Assembly: GCF_014636235.1 (NCBI RefSeq)
Contig: NZ_BMDZ01000006.1
Span: 1 to 64,000, forward strand
Source of the DNA: Tistrella bauzanensis
Lineage (GTDB): Bacteria > Pseudomonadota > Alphaproteobacteria > Tistrellales > Tistrellaceae
Direction of reading: 5' to 3'
DNA length: 64,000 nt
A program made the translations under genes and the position numbers. Of this stretch, positions 24,795 through 33,153 are shown piece by piece. Under the pieces are notes generated by a model. It had not been told where the DNA came from. It was given only the letters and a program-made list of their open reading frames with translations, and did no database searches. Positions within the stretch are counted from its first letter, which is position 1; every line of letters starts with the position of its first letter.

Positions 24795-25073
24795 ATGATA
24801 TCCACTGCCAATCTGATGATTCTGGCCGCCGATCCGCAGACCGCGGCGGCGCTGATCGCGGCGATGACGCCAGAGGAGGCCGCACAGATTCTGGGCCAGG
24901 CCGGCCAGTCCCGCGGTTTCAAATTCGACTGGCGGTCACTGATCCCGCGGCTGAAGCGCAGCAGCAGCGACCGGGATCTGGATGACGCCGCCCTGGAAGC
25001 GGTCGCGGGCGGCGTTGCCGCCGCAAACACGACCTATATTCCCCTTTCCGGCAACTGGTCGATCATCCCCTGA
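24795..25073 (+). CDS. Nif11-like RiPP precursor peptide 2
   Basis: A 92-residue paralogue of the preceding peptide with the same layout: leader residues 1-73 ending DLDDAALEAVAGG, then a 19-residue core VAAANTTYIPLSGNWSIIP. The two cores differ in their first half but keep PL-x-G-x-WSI near the C-terminus, pointing to a conserved modification or recognition element. CCGGAG at 24781-24786 is 8 nt before the ATG, so both peptides should be well translated. Duplicated precursors with a constant leader and diverged core are typical of RiPP families. No terminator is visible between the two genes or clearly after the second. Confidence 0.82.
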   Translation: MISTANLMILAADPQTAAALIAAMTPEEAAQILGQAGQSRGFKFDWRSLIPRLKRSSSDRDLDDAALEAVAGGVAAANTTYIPLSGNWSIIP

Positions 25074-25216
25074 ACCCGCCAGAAGGATCGGCGACGGCGG
25101 ATCGACGTCGGCGGATCAAAGCCATTGGCCATCGGGGGCGGCGACACCACATCGCCTGTATGAGCCTTGTGTTTCAGGGGCTGATATCCTGCCAGCATGC
25201 CCGGAACCCCCGCCTG

Positions 25217-25972
25217 ATGACCCGTGACCGCTCAGATCTGGACCATCGCCGCGGCCGCACACCGCCATCCGGTCATGTGCAGCCGGCATCGCGCGGCGCC
25301 GTCGATGCCTTTCTGGCCGAGGCCCGCCAGATGGCACCGGCGCAGCCTGCCGCCGCCGGCACGGGTGCCGCTCGGCTGATCCTGGCGCTGGACGCCACCC
25401 AGAGCCGGCAGCCGGGCTGGGATCTGGCCCAGAGCCAGCAGGGCGAGATGTTCCGGGTTGCCGGCGATGGCGGGCTGGCGGTGCAACTGGTTTATTATCG
25501 CGGTCTGGACGAATGCCGCGCCAGCCGCTGGACGGGCGACGCCCAAGGGCTTGCCCGGGCCATGTCGAGGATCGACTGCCGGGGCGGCCGCACCCAGATT
25601 GCACGCGTCCTGTCGCATGCCGTGGCCGAGGCGCGCGTGGTGCCGGTGAAGGCGCTGGTTTTCGTGGGCGACGCGCTGGAGGAACCCCAGGACGTGCTCG
25701 ACGGCCACGCGGCCGATCTGGCGCTGCTCGGTGTGCGCGCCTTCATCTTTCAGGAAGGACATGATCCGGTGGCGGCCGCCGGCTTCCAGCGGATCGCGCG
25801 GATGACCGGCGGCGCCCTGCTGCCCTTCGACAGCACCGGGCCCGACCGGCTGCGTGCCCTGCTGGGGGCGGTCGCGGCCTTCGTGTCGCACGGCCCCCGT
25901 GCCCTGGACCGGCCGGGGCGCGCCGATCCGGCGGCCCTGCGCCTGCTGGCCGACCGCATGGGCGGAGGCTGA
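25217..25972 (+). CDS. VWA domain-containing protein
   Basis: A 251-residue protein with a von Willebrand factor A fold. Seen: the metal-site strand LILALDATQSRQ (D59, T61, S63; a D-x-T-x-S variant of the MIDAS DxSxS), the Thr in CRGGRTQIARVL and the Asp in LVFVGDALEEPQD. There is no signal peptide, so it is cytoplasmic. The frame is open to 25160; ATG 25217 begins the conserved part. The DnaJ-domain gene follows 3 bp after its stop. Pairs of a VWA protein and a J-domain protein recur in alphaproteobacteria, suggesting a chaperone-linked function, but I know of no experiment on it. It is probably not part of the RiPP unit. Confidence 0.8.
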   Translation: MTRDRSDLDHRRGRTPPSGHVQPASRGAVDAFLAEARQMAPAQPAAAGTGAARLILALDATQSRQPGWDLAQSQQGEMFRVAGDGGLAVQLVYYRGLDECRASRWTGDAQGLARAMSRIDCRGGRTQIARVLSHAVAEARVVPVKALVFVGDALEEPQDVLDGHAADLALLGVRAFIFQEGHDPVAAAGFQRIARMTGGALLPFDSTGPDRLRALLGAVAAFVSHGPRALDRPGRADPAALRLLADRMGGG

Positions 25973-25975
25973 CCG

Positions 25976-26806
25976 ATGGTCTGGGCGCTGCTGGCGGGGT
26001 TCGTCACGCTGCTGCTGGTCGTGCTGGGGCTGGGCGGTGCGCTGGGAAACAGGCGCCACGGCAGACGCCGCGGCATGAGCCGCGCCGCCCTGACCCGGGT
26101 GGCATTATGGAGTCTGGCCGCGATCGCCGTCGTGGCCGCCCTGTTGCTGGCGGTCACCGGCCGATGGCCGGCCGTGGTGGCCGTGGCTGCGGCGGCGTTT
26201 CCCCTGGTGCTGCGGCTGGCGGGCACCGCCCTGAAACTGGCGCCGGTCTATCACCTGCTGCGCCGGGCACGGTCGGCCAACCCGCCCGGCGGCGGCTTCG
26301 GACAGGCCGGCCGCGCGCAGGCCCGCCCGAAGACCGTGGAAACCGCCAGCCTGCGGATGACACTCGACCCCGACACCGGCGCCATGACCGGCGTGATCCT
26401 GACCGGCCCCGATCGCGGCCGCGCGCTGGCCGATCTGCCCCCCGACCGCCTGCGCCACTGGCTCAATGACTGGCGGATCAACGACCCGGATGCGGCGCGG
26501 CTGCTGGAGACCTGGGGAGAGCGCATGATCGGTCCGGACTGGGCCGATGACGCGGCCGGCCCGGCCGGTGACGGAACCGGTGACGGCGATGGACAGGCCG
26601 GGCCGCCCCCCTCGGACGAGGCGATGACCGCGGCGGAAGCCCGTGCCATTCTGGATGTGGCCGCCGATGCCAGCCCCGCCGACATCCATGCGGCCTGGCG
26701 GCGGATGATGGCCCGGGTGCATCCGGATCAGGGCGGCAGCGCCGCGCTGGCGGCCCGGGTCAACGCCGCCCGCGACCGCCTGACCCGGCCCGCATCCGGC
26801 GCATGA
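25976..26806 (+). CDS. Membrane-anchored J-domain (DnaJ-like) protein
   Basis: A 276-residue protein with two or three N-terminal transmembrane helices (residues 3-24, 42-62 and about 63-82), a central cytoplasmic segment, an acidic Gly-rich linker (about 200-216) and a C-terminal J domain. The J-domain HPD triad is at 249-251 in RVHPDQGGSAALAARVNAARD, preceded by AEARAILDVAADASPADIHAAWRRMM. This is the layout of the TIM14/DjlA-like C-terminal J proteins, which recruit DnaK to the inner membrane. It starts 3 bp after the VWA gene stop, and the pair is probably cotranscribed. Confidence 0.88.
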   Translation: MVWALLAGFVTLLLVVLGLGGALGNRRHGRRRGMSRAALTRVALWSLAAIAVVAALLLAVTGRWPAVVAVAAAAFPLVLRLAGTALKLAPVYHLLRRARSANPPGGGFGQAGRAQARPKTVETASLRMTLDPDTGAMTGVILTGPDRGRALADLPPDRLRHWLNDWRINDPDAARLLETWGERMIGPDWADDAAGPAGDGTGDGDGQAGPPPSDEAMTAAEARAILDVAADASPADIHAAWRRMMARVHPDQGGSAALAARVNAARDRLTRPASGA

Positions 26807-27179
26807 TCCTTGCCGTATGCACAGGCCCCTGGCTGTTTCCGCAGACGCGAGATCGGGGCTGCGATTGCATTTTCGGGTCGGAAAGGGTATACACACGGCG
26901 CAGATAGGTCCGACATGTGACCGTGACACGCCTGATTGCCCCCTCCGGTGACAAAAACGGGGCAGGTGAAATTAGGCGTCGCATCGCCCTCTGTTGCGAT
27001 GCAATATACATACAGTCGATCGGCGGATCGACGTTGCTCCTGCCCGAGGCGAGGAGGCAACCGGCATCCGCTGCGGAGCGTGTGGGCAGCACGTGGTCTC
27101 CGCGATATCGGCAGTGACGTGACCGGTCGGACGATCGTTCCGAAGAACGCCTCAAGAATTCGATCCAGCGATTAGGTCC
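26807..27179. other. Intergenic region upstream of galU
   Basis: 373 bp without a supported gene. It contains the inverted repeat TTGC-GAT-GCAA (26994-27004) next to the AT-rich atatacatac, and a 7-bp hairpin gcatcgc/gcgatgc (26981-26987/26996-27002). These are the likeliest control elements for galU. I see no consensus -35/-10 pair and no riboswitch. Confidence 0.4.
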
Positions 27180-28079
27180 ATGAGCATCACCAAGCCCGTT
27201 CGTAAAGCCGTCTTCCCCGTGGGTGGCCTGGGCACGCGCTTCCTGCCGGCCACCAAAGCCATGCCGAAGGAAATGCTGCCTGTCGTCGACAAGCCGCTGA
27301 TCCAGTATGCGGTGGAAGAGGCCCGTGCCGCCGGCATCGAAGAGCTGATCTTCGTCACCGGCCGCAACAAGACCGCCATTGAAGACCATTTCGACCAGTC
27401 GTTCGAGCTGGAATGGACGCTGCAGGAGCGCGGAAAGCGCGAGGAACTGGCGCAGCTGCGCCGCTGGCTGCCGAAGGCCGGCAATGTGTCCTATACCCGC
27501 CAGCAGGAGCCGATGGGCCTGGGCCATGCCGTGTGGTGCGCCCGCCATCTGGTTGGCAACGAGCCCTTCGCGGTGCTGCTTGCCGACGATCTGGTGCTTG
27601 CCGACCGCCCGTGCCTCAGCCAGATGGTCGAGGTCTACGAGCAGAAGGGTGGCAATGTCGTGGCGGCGATGGACGTGCCGGCCGAGAATACCGCGCGCTA
27701 TGGCATTATCGACATCGCCGATGACGACGGCCGTCTGGTCACCGCCCGCGGCATGGTCGAGAAGCCCAAATCCGGCGATGCGCCGTCGCGCACCGCCGTG
27801 ATCGGCCGCTACATCCTGCAGCCCGAGATCTTCGAGCATCTGGGCCGGCATGAACGCGGCTCGGGCGGCGAGATCCAGCTGACCGACGCCATCCGCGCCA
27901 TGGTGGGCAACACGCCTTTCCACGCTCTGCGCTTCGAGGGCGAGCGCTTCGACTGCGGCGACAAGGCCGGCTTCATCCATGCCAATATCGCCTTTTCGCT
28001 GGCCCGGGTGGACCTGCGCGATCAGGTGAAGGACTTCCTGGCCGAGCGGCTTTCGGCCTACCGCGACGCCGCCCAGTAA
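27180..28079 (+). CDS. galU: UTP-glucose-1-phosphate uridylyltransferase
   Basis: Makes UDP-glucose from UTP and glucose-1-phosphate in the cytoplasm, feeding exopolysaccharide, LPS and UDP-glucuronate synthesis. The 299-residue protein has the normal length and motifs: GLGTRFLPATKAMPKEML near the start, VDKPLIQYAVEEA, QQEPMGLGHAV, LLADDLVL, GMVEKPKSGDAPS and GERFDCGDKAGFI. The ATG at 27180 begins MSITKPVRKAVFPVGG. It is followed by ugd (161 bp) and pgm, giving a complete route from glucose-6-phosphate to UDP-glucuronate. Confidence 0.96.
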   Translation: MSITKPVRKAVFPVGGLGTRFLPATKAMPKEMLPVVDKPLIQYAVEEARAAGIEELIFVTGRNKTAIEDHFDQSFELEWTLQERGKREELAQLRRWLPKAGNVSYTRQQEPMGLGHAVWCARHLVGNEPFAVLLADDLVLADRPCLSQMVEVYEQKGGNVVAAMDVPAENTARYGIIDIADDDGRLVTARGMVEKPKSGDAPSRTAVIGRYILQPEIFEHLGRHERGSGGEIQLTDAIRAMVGNTPFHALRFEGERFDCGDKAGFIHANIAFSLARVDLRDQVKDFLAERLSAYRDAAQ

Positions 28080-28240
28080 GGCTATAGTTCGGCGCACGGA
28101 GCCTGATGACCGACCGCGATCGCGGCGCGTCGCAGGCTTCGTGCGCCGTTTGCGCGTTCCGGCCAGGCCGGGATGCGCGGTCGGGGTAGACGCCAGGGCG
28201 GATACCGGCGGCCAGCCAGCTTGAGAAGGACCAGGGCTTC

Positions 28241-29560
28241 ATGCGCGTCGCGATGATCGGCACGGGCTATGTCGGGCTTGTGTCGGGCACCTGTTTTTCC
28301 GAATTCGGCCATTCGGTCGTGTGCGTCGACAACGACCAGTCGAAGATCGAGCGGTTGTTGCGCGGCGAGATCCCGATCTACGAGCCGGGGCTGGAGGATC
28401 TGGTGGCGCGCAATGTCCGCGCCGGCCGGCTGGGCTTCACCAGCGATCTGGCCGAGGCGGTGCGCGGCGCCGAGGTGGTGTTCATCGCCGTCGGCACCCC
28501 CAGCCGTCGTGGCGACGGCCATGCCGATCTGAGTTATGTGTTCGAGGCGGTGCGTCAGGTGGCGCTGGCCGCCGACGGCTATCGCCTGGTCGTGACCAAG
28601 TCGACCGTGCCGGTGGGCACCGGTGGCCGGGTCAGGGCGCTGCTGGCCGAAACCCGGCCTGAGATCGAGTTCGACGTTGCCTCGAACCCCGAATTCCTGC
28701 GCGAAGGCTCGGCGATCGAAGACTTCATGCGCCCGGATCGGGTGGTTGCCGGCACCGACAGCGACCGTGCGCGCGACCTGATGACCGAGCTGTACCGGCC
28801 GCTGTTCCTGATGGAAACCCCGATCGTGCACACGACGATCGAAAGCGCCGAGTTGATCAAATACGCCGCCAACGCCTTTCTCGCGACCAAGATCACCTTC
28901 ATCAACGAAATGGCGGATCTGTGCGAGAAGGTCGGCGCCAATGTTCACGACATCGCGCGCGGCATCGGGCTCGACGGCCGCATCGGCCGCAAGTTCCTGC
29001 ATGCCGGGCCCGGCTTCGGCGGATCGTGCTTTCCGAAAGACACCCGCGCCCTGGTGTCCAGCGCCCAGCAATATGGCGCGCCGTTGACTCTGGTGGAGCA
29101 GGTCGTGTCGTCGAACGAGGCCCGCAAACGCCGGATGGCCGAGCGTGTGGTCGCTGCAGCCGGCGGCAGCCTGCGCGACAAGACCGTGGGCGTGCTGGGC
29201 CTGACCTTCAAGCCCAACACCGACGACATGCGCGAGGCGCCGAGCCTGGACATCATTCCGGCGCTGCTGCGGGCCGGCGCGCGCGTGCGGGCCTATGATC
29301 CCGAAGGCATGACCGAGGCACGACGCCTGCTGACCGGGGTGACCTGGGCCGCGGATGCCTATGATGCCCTGGAAGGTGCCGATGTCGCGGTGCTGATCAC
29401 CGAATGGAACCAGTTCCGCGCGCTCGACCTCGACCGGGTCAAGGCGGTGATGAAGACGCCGGTGATGGTCGACCTTCGCAACGTCTATGCCCCGTCCGAA
29501 ATGGTCGGTCGCGGCTTCACCTATACCTCGATCGGCCGGCCGACACCCGGCGCCGCCTGA
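28241..29560 (+). CDS. ugd: UDP-glucose 6-dehydrogenase
   Basis: Oxidises UDP-glucose to UDP-glucuronate with two NAD+. The 439-residue protein opens MRVAMIGTGYVGLVSGTCFSEFG, the classic NAD-binding start, and carries the KSTVPVGTG loop, the central ESAELIKYAANAFLATKITFINE helix block with its catalytic Lys/Asn, the nucleophile Cys in GGSCFPKDT and the C-terminal GLTFKPNTDDMREAPS segment. It is the second gene after galU and is followed 90 bp later by pgm. The 161-bp gap from galU is GC-rich and shows no hairpin terminator, so an operon is plausible. Confidence 0.96.
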   Translation: MRVAMIGTGYVGLVSGTCFSEFGHSVVCVDNDQSKIERLLRGEIPIYEPGLEDLVARNVRAGRLGFTSDLAEAVRGAEVVFIAVGTPSRRGDGHADLSYVFEAVRQVALAADGYRLVVTKSTVPVGTGGRVRALLAETRPEIEFDVASNPEFLREGSAIEDFMRPDRVVAGTDSDRARDLMTELYRPLFLMETPIVHTTIESAELIKYAANAFLATKITFINEMADLCEKVGANVHDIARGIGLDGRIGRKFLHAGPGFGGSCFPKDTRALVSSAQQYGAPLTLVEQVVSSNEARKRRMAERVVAAAGGSLRDKTVGVLGLTFKPNTDDMREAPSLDIIPALLRAGARVRAYDPEGMTEARRLLTGVTWAADAYDALEGADVAVLITEWNQFRALDLDRVKAVMKTPVMVDLRNVYAPSEMVGRGFTYTSIGRPTPGAA

Positions 29561-29650
29561 TCGCGCCACCACAGCCGGTACCGCGGCACATTCCGTTCGC
29601 ACCGTTTCGTTCTATCGCCCCTGCGTGCAACCGACCCCGAGAGGCCATCC

Positions 29651-31060
29651 GTGACCAAGCTCGTCCACCGCTTTCATCCGAGCGTGCTGCGTGAATATGA
29701 CATCCGCGGCATCATCGGCGAGACCCTGGGGACCGAGGATGCCTATGCCATCGGCCGGGTCTTCGCCCATATGCTGAAGTCCCGCGGCGGCAATTCGGCC
29801 GCCGTCGGCCGCGATGGGCGGATCAGTTCGCCCGAACTGGAAGGCGCCCTGGTCCGTGGCCTGACCGAAGGCGGCGTCGATGTGCTGCGGGTCGGCCTTG
29901 GCCCCACGCCGATGCTGTATTACGCGGCCCAGACCCGGGGCGTCGACGGCGGCATCATGGTCACCGGGTCGCACAACCCGCCCGACCAGAACGGCTTCAA
30001 GATGGTCATGCTGGGCAAGCCGTTCTTCGGCGAGGACATCCGCGAGATGGGCCGGCTGGCGGCCGGAGGCGAGCTGCTGGCAGCCCCCTCGCTCGGTGCC
30101 GACAACGATGCCCCCGACGTGCTCTCGGCCTATGTCGCCCGCCTGACCGAGGGCCTGTTCCAGGCCGTGACCCGCGAACCGGTGGTGGTGTGGGATGCGG
30201 GCAACGGTGCCGCCGGCGAGGCGCTGACCATGGTGGCGCGCAACCTGCCCGGCCGTCATGTTCTGCTCTATGCCGATATCGACGGCACCTTCCCCAATCA
30301 TCACCCCGATCCGACCGAGCCGCACACCCTGGTCGACCTGATCGCGCGGGTCGCCGAGGAAGGCGCCGATTTCGGCGTCGCCTTCGACGGTGACGGCGAC
30401 CGCATCGGCGTGGTCGACGGCAAGGGCCGGATCCTGTGGGGCGATCAGCTGCTGATGATCCTGGCGCGCCCGATCATCGCCCGCATCCCCAATGCCACGA
30501 TCATTGCCGACGTGAAGGCCAGCCAGGCCCTGTTCGACGAGATCGCACGCCTGGGCGGCACGCCGCTGATGTGGAAGACCGGCCATTCGCTGATCAAGAC
30601 CAAGATGAAGGAAACATCGAGCCCGCTGGCCGGCGAGATGAGCGGCCATGTGTTCTTCGCCGACGGCTATTACGGCTATGACGACGCGCTCTATGCGGCC
30701 ATGCGGTTGCTCGACCAGTTGGTGGCCAGCGGCGAGAGCATCACCGACATCCGCGACAGCCTGCCCGACATGGTCAACACCCCCGAAATCCGGGTGCCCT
30801 GTGCCGACGACCGCAAGTTCGACGTGGTTGCGGACATCGCCGATCTGCTGGCGGCCGAGGGTGCCGAGGTCGACCGGACCGATGGCGTTCGGGTGAAGGT
30901 CGATGGCGGCTGGTGGCTGCTGCGCGCCTCCAACACTCAGGCGGTGCTGGTCGCGCGCGCCGAGGCGGCCGATACCGACCGCCTGGCGGTGCTGAAGGGT
31001 GAGCTTGCCCGGGTGCTGACCAGGGCCGGCGTCGCGGTTCCGGCCGCGATCGCCGACTGA
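29651..31060 (+). CDS. pgm: Phosphomannomutase/phosphoglucomutase
   Basis: Interconverts glucose or mannose 6- and 1-phosphates, supplying glucose-1-phosphate to GalU. The 469-residue protein follows the AlgC/PMM-PGM class: HPSVLREYDIRGIIGETL at the start, the phosphoserine loop MVTGSHNPPDQNGFKM, the metal motif AFDGDGDRIGVVD, the sugar loop GEMSGHVFF and a phosphate-binding tail with LLRASNTQAVLVARAEA. An 18-bp perfect hairpin lies 33 bp after its stop and ends the three-gene nucleotide-sugar unit. Specificity for glucose versus mannose cannot be read from the motifs; the context favours glucose. Confidence 0.93.
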   Translation: MTKLVHRFHPSVLREYDIRGIIGETLGTEDAYAIGRVFAHMLKSRGGNSAAVGRDGRISSPELEGALVRGLTEGGVDVLRVGLGPTPMLYYAAQTRGVDGGIMVTGSHNPPDQNGFKMVMLGKPFFGEDIREMGRLAAGGELLAAPSLGADNDAPDVLSAYVARLTEGLFQAVTREPVVVWDAGNGAAGEALTMVARNLPGRHVLLYADIDGTFPNHHPDPTEPHTLVDLIARVAEEGADFGVAFDGDGDRIGVVDGKGRILWGDQLLMILARPIIARIPNATIIADVKASQALFDEIARLGGTPLMWKTGHSLIKTKMKETSSPLAGEMSGHVFFADGYYGYDDALYAAMRLLDQLVASGESITDIRDSLPDMVNTPEIRVPCADDRKFDVVADIADLLAAEGAEVDRTDGVRVKVDGGWWLLRASNTQAVLVARAEAADTDRLAVLKGELARVLTRAGVAVPAAIAD

Positions 31061-31092
31061 TCCGCGCGCCCGGTACGATCCGGTCCCGTCCA

Positions 31093-31135
31093 CATGCAAA
31101 GGGCCGCATCTGGCAAGGATGCGGCCCTTTGCATG
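31093..31135 (+). terminator. 18-bp perfect hairpin, likely terminator
   Basis: catgcaaagggccgcatc (31093-31110) pairs perfectly with 31118-31135 around a 7-nt loop. It lies between the 3' ends of pgm and the minus-strand CGNR gene, so it can serve both. No long T-tract follows, although the stem itself ends in A/T pairs. Confidence 0.75.
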
Positions 31136-31204
31136 TCCGATCGCAGCTCGCCCATCCCGAATGCCGTGCCGGGATTGCCGCCGACCCCGGCCAACCCCCC
31201 GGCC

Positions 31205-31837
31205 TTACACCTCTGCCGCCTTCCGGCGGCTGCGATGCGACGATACCTTGGACCGGTTGCCGCAAACACTCATGCTGCACCAGCGGCGCGACCGGCTGCG
31301 GGTGTGGTCGGCAAAGAGAAGCGTGCAGCCCGATCCCTGGCAGGCTTTCACCTGTGTGAAATCTTCCTCCACGACCACGCGTGCCATCGCCTCACCGATC
31401 GGGAGCAGGAGCCCCTCCGGCGAGCGCCAGCGCCGCGCCGTCTCCAGGGCCAGATGGTTCCCGTCATGAAGGGTGATCCGGCTGAAGGCCTCGTCACGCT
31501 CCAGCAGGCGATTGAGCGGGGCCAGATCCTGCAGCATCCCGGCCGTGAGCGGCTTACCCATATGGCTGGTCACGAAGCCCCGGAACCATTCGCGAAGATC
31601 GCGGGCCTGATCGGCGACGCGATCGAGTTCTCCCGGCATGGCACGCCCGGCAATCGCGTCAAGCTCCGGCTCTGGCACCAGTGCCGCCTGCCGCAGCCAG
31701 TCGACCAGCCCCTTGCCATCACCGATCCAGTCGACCGGCCCATCGGTCGTGGTGGCGATCGCATTGAGAAAATCGAGCCCCAAGGCATCGGCAATGAAAT
31801 AGGCCGGCATGTTCACAGGCATGGCGGTGCTGTCCAT
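31205..31837 (-). CDS. CGNR zinc-finger (ABATE domain) transcriptional regulator
   Basis: A 210-residue protein with an N-terminal ABATE-like stress-binding domain (about 1-150) and a C-terminal CGNR zinc finger: CQGSGCTLLF, then RRWCSMSVCGNRSKVSSHR, giving four Cys ligands and the namesake C-G-N-R. Such proteins are presumed DNA-binding regulators. It is divergent from the alpha/beta hydrolase gene across a 279-bp region that holds inverted repeats (gtaaccgtc/gacggttac) and a promoter, which suggests it controls that gene and itself. The effector is unknown. Confidence 0.88.
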   Translation of the reverse strand: MDSTAMPVNMPAYFIADALGLDFLNAIATTTDGPVDWIGDGKGLVDWLRQAALVPEPELDAIAGRAMPGELDRVADQARDLREWFRGFVTSHMGKPLTAGMLQDLAPLNRLLERDEAFSRITLHDGNHLALETARRWRSPEGLLLPIGEAMARVVVEEDFTQVKACQGSGCTLLFADHTRSRSRRWCSMSVCGNRSKVSSHRSRRKAAEV

Positions 31838-32002
31838 CCATCAATCCGTGACTGTCCATATCATCATCAAGATAGCCATGATGAGAGCGGATCGTAACCC
31901 TCTTTCTGGCAATGGTCAGGTTTCATATCCAATATCGGATGGGGCTACCACCGCCATAGCGTGCTGCGATCCGACGCCGGCTGTTCCCACATGGAAAGAG
32001 AG

Positions 32003-32096
32003 GTAACCGTCAAAAATCTACTTGAGAGGTTACGATGCCGGTTGACATCGGACACTGGTCGATGGATAACCGGTTTGTGAGATATTAGACGGTTAC
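32003..32096 (+). promoter_or_regulatory. Promoter and candidate operators before the hydrolase gene
   Basis: TTGACA (32042-32047), 17-bp spacer and GATAAC (32065-32070) form a good -35/-10 pair for the hydrolase at 32117. A palindrome AACCGGTT (32068-32075) overlaps the -10. Outer inverted repeats GTAACCGTC (32003-32011) and GACGGTTAC (32088-32096) flank the promoter at 85-bp spacing. This layout fits repression by the divergent CGNR regulator, possibly through looping. Confidence 0.6.
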
Positions 32097-32116
32097 ACGT
32101 GATCAGGAGAACCGCC

Positions 32117-32956
32117 ATGACCGCGATTGCCTATCGGACCATCGATGTCGACGGCATCAGCACCCATTACCGCGAGGCGGGGACGGCTGGCGCGCCCAAG
32201 CTGCTGCTGCTGCACGGCTTCCCCAGTTCCAGCCATATGTTCCGCGATCTCGTGCCCCGTCTGGCCGACCGCTTCCACATCATCGCGCCGGATCTGCCGG
32301 GCTTTGGCCGGTCGGCCGATCCTGAAGCCAACACCTTCGAGTCGATCGCCGGCACGATCGAGCGCTTCACCGAAATCGTGGGCTTCGACCGGTTCATCAT
32401 CTATGTCTTCGATTATGGCGCGCCCACCGGCTTCCGCCTCGCGATCCGCCATCCGGAGCGGATCACCGGGATCATCTCTCAGAACGGCAACGCCTATGTC
32501 GACGGGTTGAGCGAGGGCTGGAACCCCGCCCGTGCCTATTGGGCCGATGCATCCATCGCCAATCGTCAGGCACTGCGCGCGATGCTGACGCCGGAGACGA
32601 CCTATTGGCAGTACACGCACGGGGTGGCGGACCCGTCGGCCGTTTCACCCGATGGCTACACCCTGGATGTCCATTATCTTGGCCGTCCGGGTGCCGAGGA
32701 TGTGCAACTGGACCTGATCGGCGACTACAAGACCAATATCGCGCTCTATCCGGCATTCCAGGCGTATTTCCGCACCCACAAGCCGCGCTTCCTGGCGGTG
32801 TGGGGCCGCCACGATCCGTTTTTCCTGCCGCAGGGCGCCGAGGCGTTCCAGCGCGACATGCCGGAGGCGCGGGTGACCTTCCTCGACACCGGCCATTTCG
32901 CCCTGGAAACCCACGCGGCCGACATCGCAGCCGAAATCCGGACCGTCTTCGCCTGA
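32117..32956 (+). CDS. Alpha/beta hydrolase, epoxide hydrolase/dehalogenase-like
   Basis: A 279-residue cytoplasmic hydrolase of the haloalkane dehalogenase/epoxide hydrolase branch. Seen: the oxyanion motif LLHGFPSSSHMF, PDLPGFGRS, an Asp nucleophile in IIYVFDYGAPTGFRLA, an acid in WGRHDPFF and the catalytic His in LDTGHFALETH. The Asp at the nucleophile position, instead of Ser, argues against esterase action. AGGAG at 32105-32109 fixes ATG 32117. Its divergent CGNR neighbour and the palindromes around its promoter suggest inducible detoxification of a reactive compound. The substrate is not determinable; whether it is a dehalogenase depends on halide-binding residues that I cannot assign. 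Confidence 0.85.
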   Translation: MTAIAYRTIDVDGISTHYREAGTAGAPKLLLLHGFPSSSHMFRDLVPRLADRFHIIAPDLPGFGRSADPEANTFESIAGTIERFTEIVGFDRFIIYVFDYGAPTGFRLAIRHPERITGIISQNGNAYVDGLSEGWNPARAYWADASIANRQALRAMLTPETTYWQYTHGVADPSAVSPDGYTLDVHYLGRPGAEDVQLDLIGDYKTNIALYPAFQAYFRTHKPRFLAVWGRHDPFFLPQGAEAFQRDMPEARVTFLDTGHFALETHAADIAAEIRTVFA

Positions 32957-33000
32957 GACCGTCCGAGCCGATGATGCGCCCGAGCCGATGACGCGCGCGC

Positions 33001-33152
33001 CCAGCCGCCATTGCGGCGGCGGCCAAGGGCGCGGCAGCGCCCGCCCGGCGAGGGGCAAACAGACTGGGCCTAAACGCGGCGACGGCCCACCCTTTCCCCC
33101 AGCCGCCATTGAGGCGGCGGCCAAGGGCGCGGCAGCGCCCGCCCGGCGAGGG
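33001..33152. repeat. Two 54-bp direct repeats with internal palindromes
   Basis: Copies at 33001-33054 and 33099-33152 are nearly identical (one clear substitution). Each contains two hairpins: gccgcc/ggcggc arms and the palindrome gggcgc-ggca-gcgccc. The second copy ends just before the TerC stop codon (minus strand), so the pair lies between two convergent genes. They resemble REP-type palindromic elements and may terminate transcription or stabilise mRNA ends. Confidence 0.8.
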
Positions 33153-33153
33153 C

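Noticed and set aside
11308..25073. Genomic island with integration scars
   Set aside because: The interval is accessory in content but I found no integrase, tRNA, direct-repeat attachment sites or transposase at its borders, so recent mobility is not supported.
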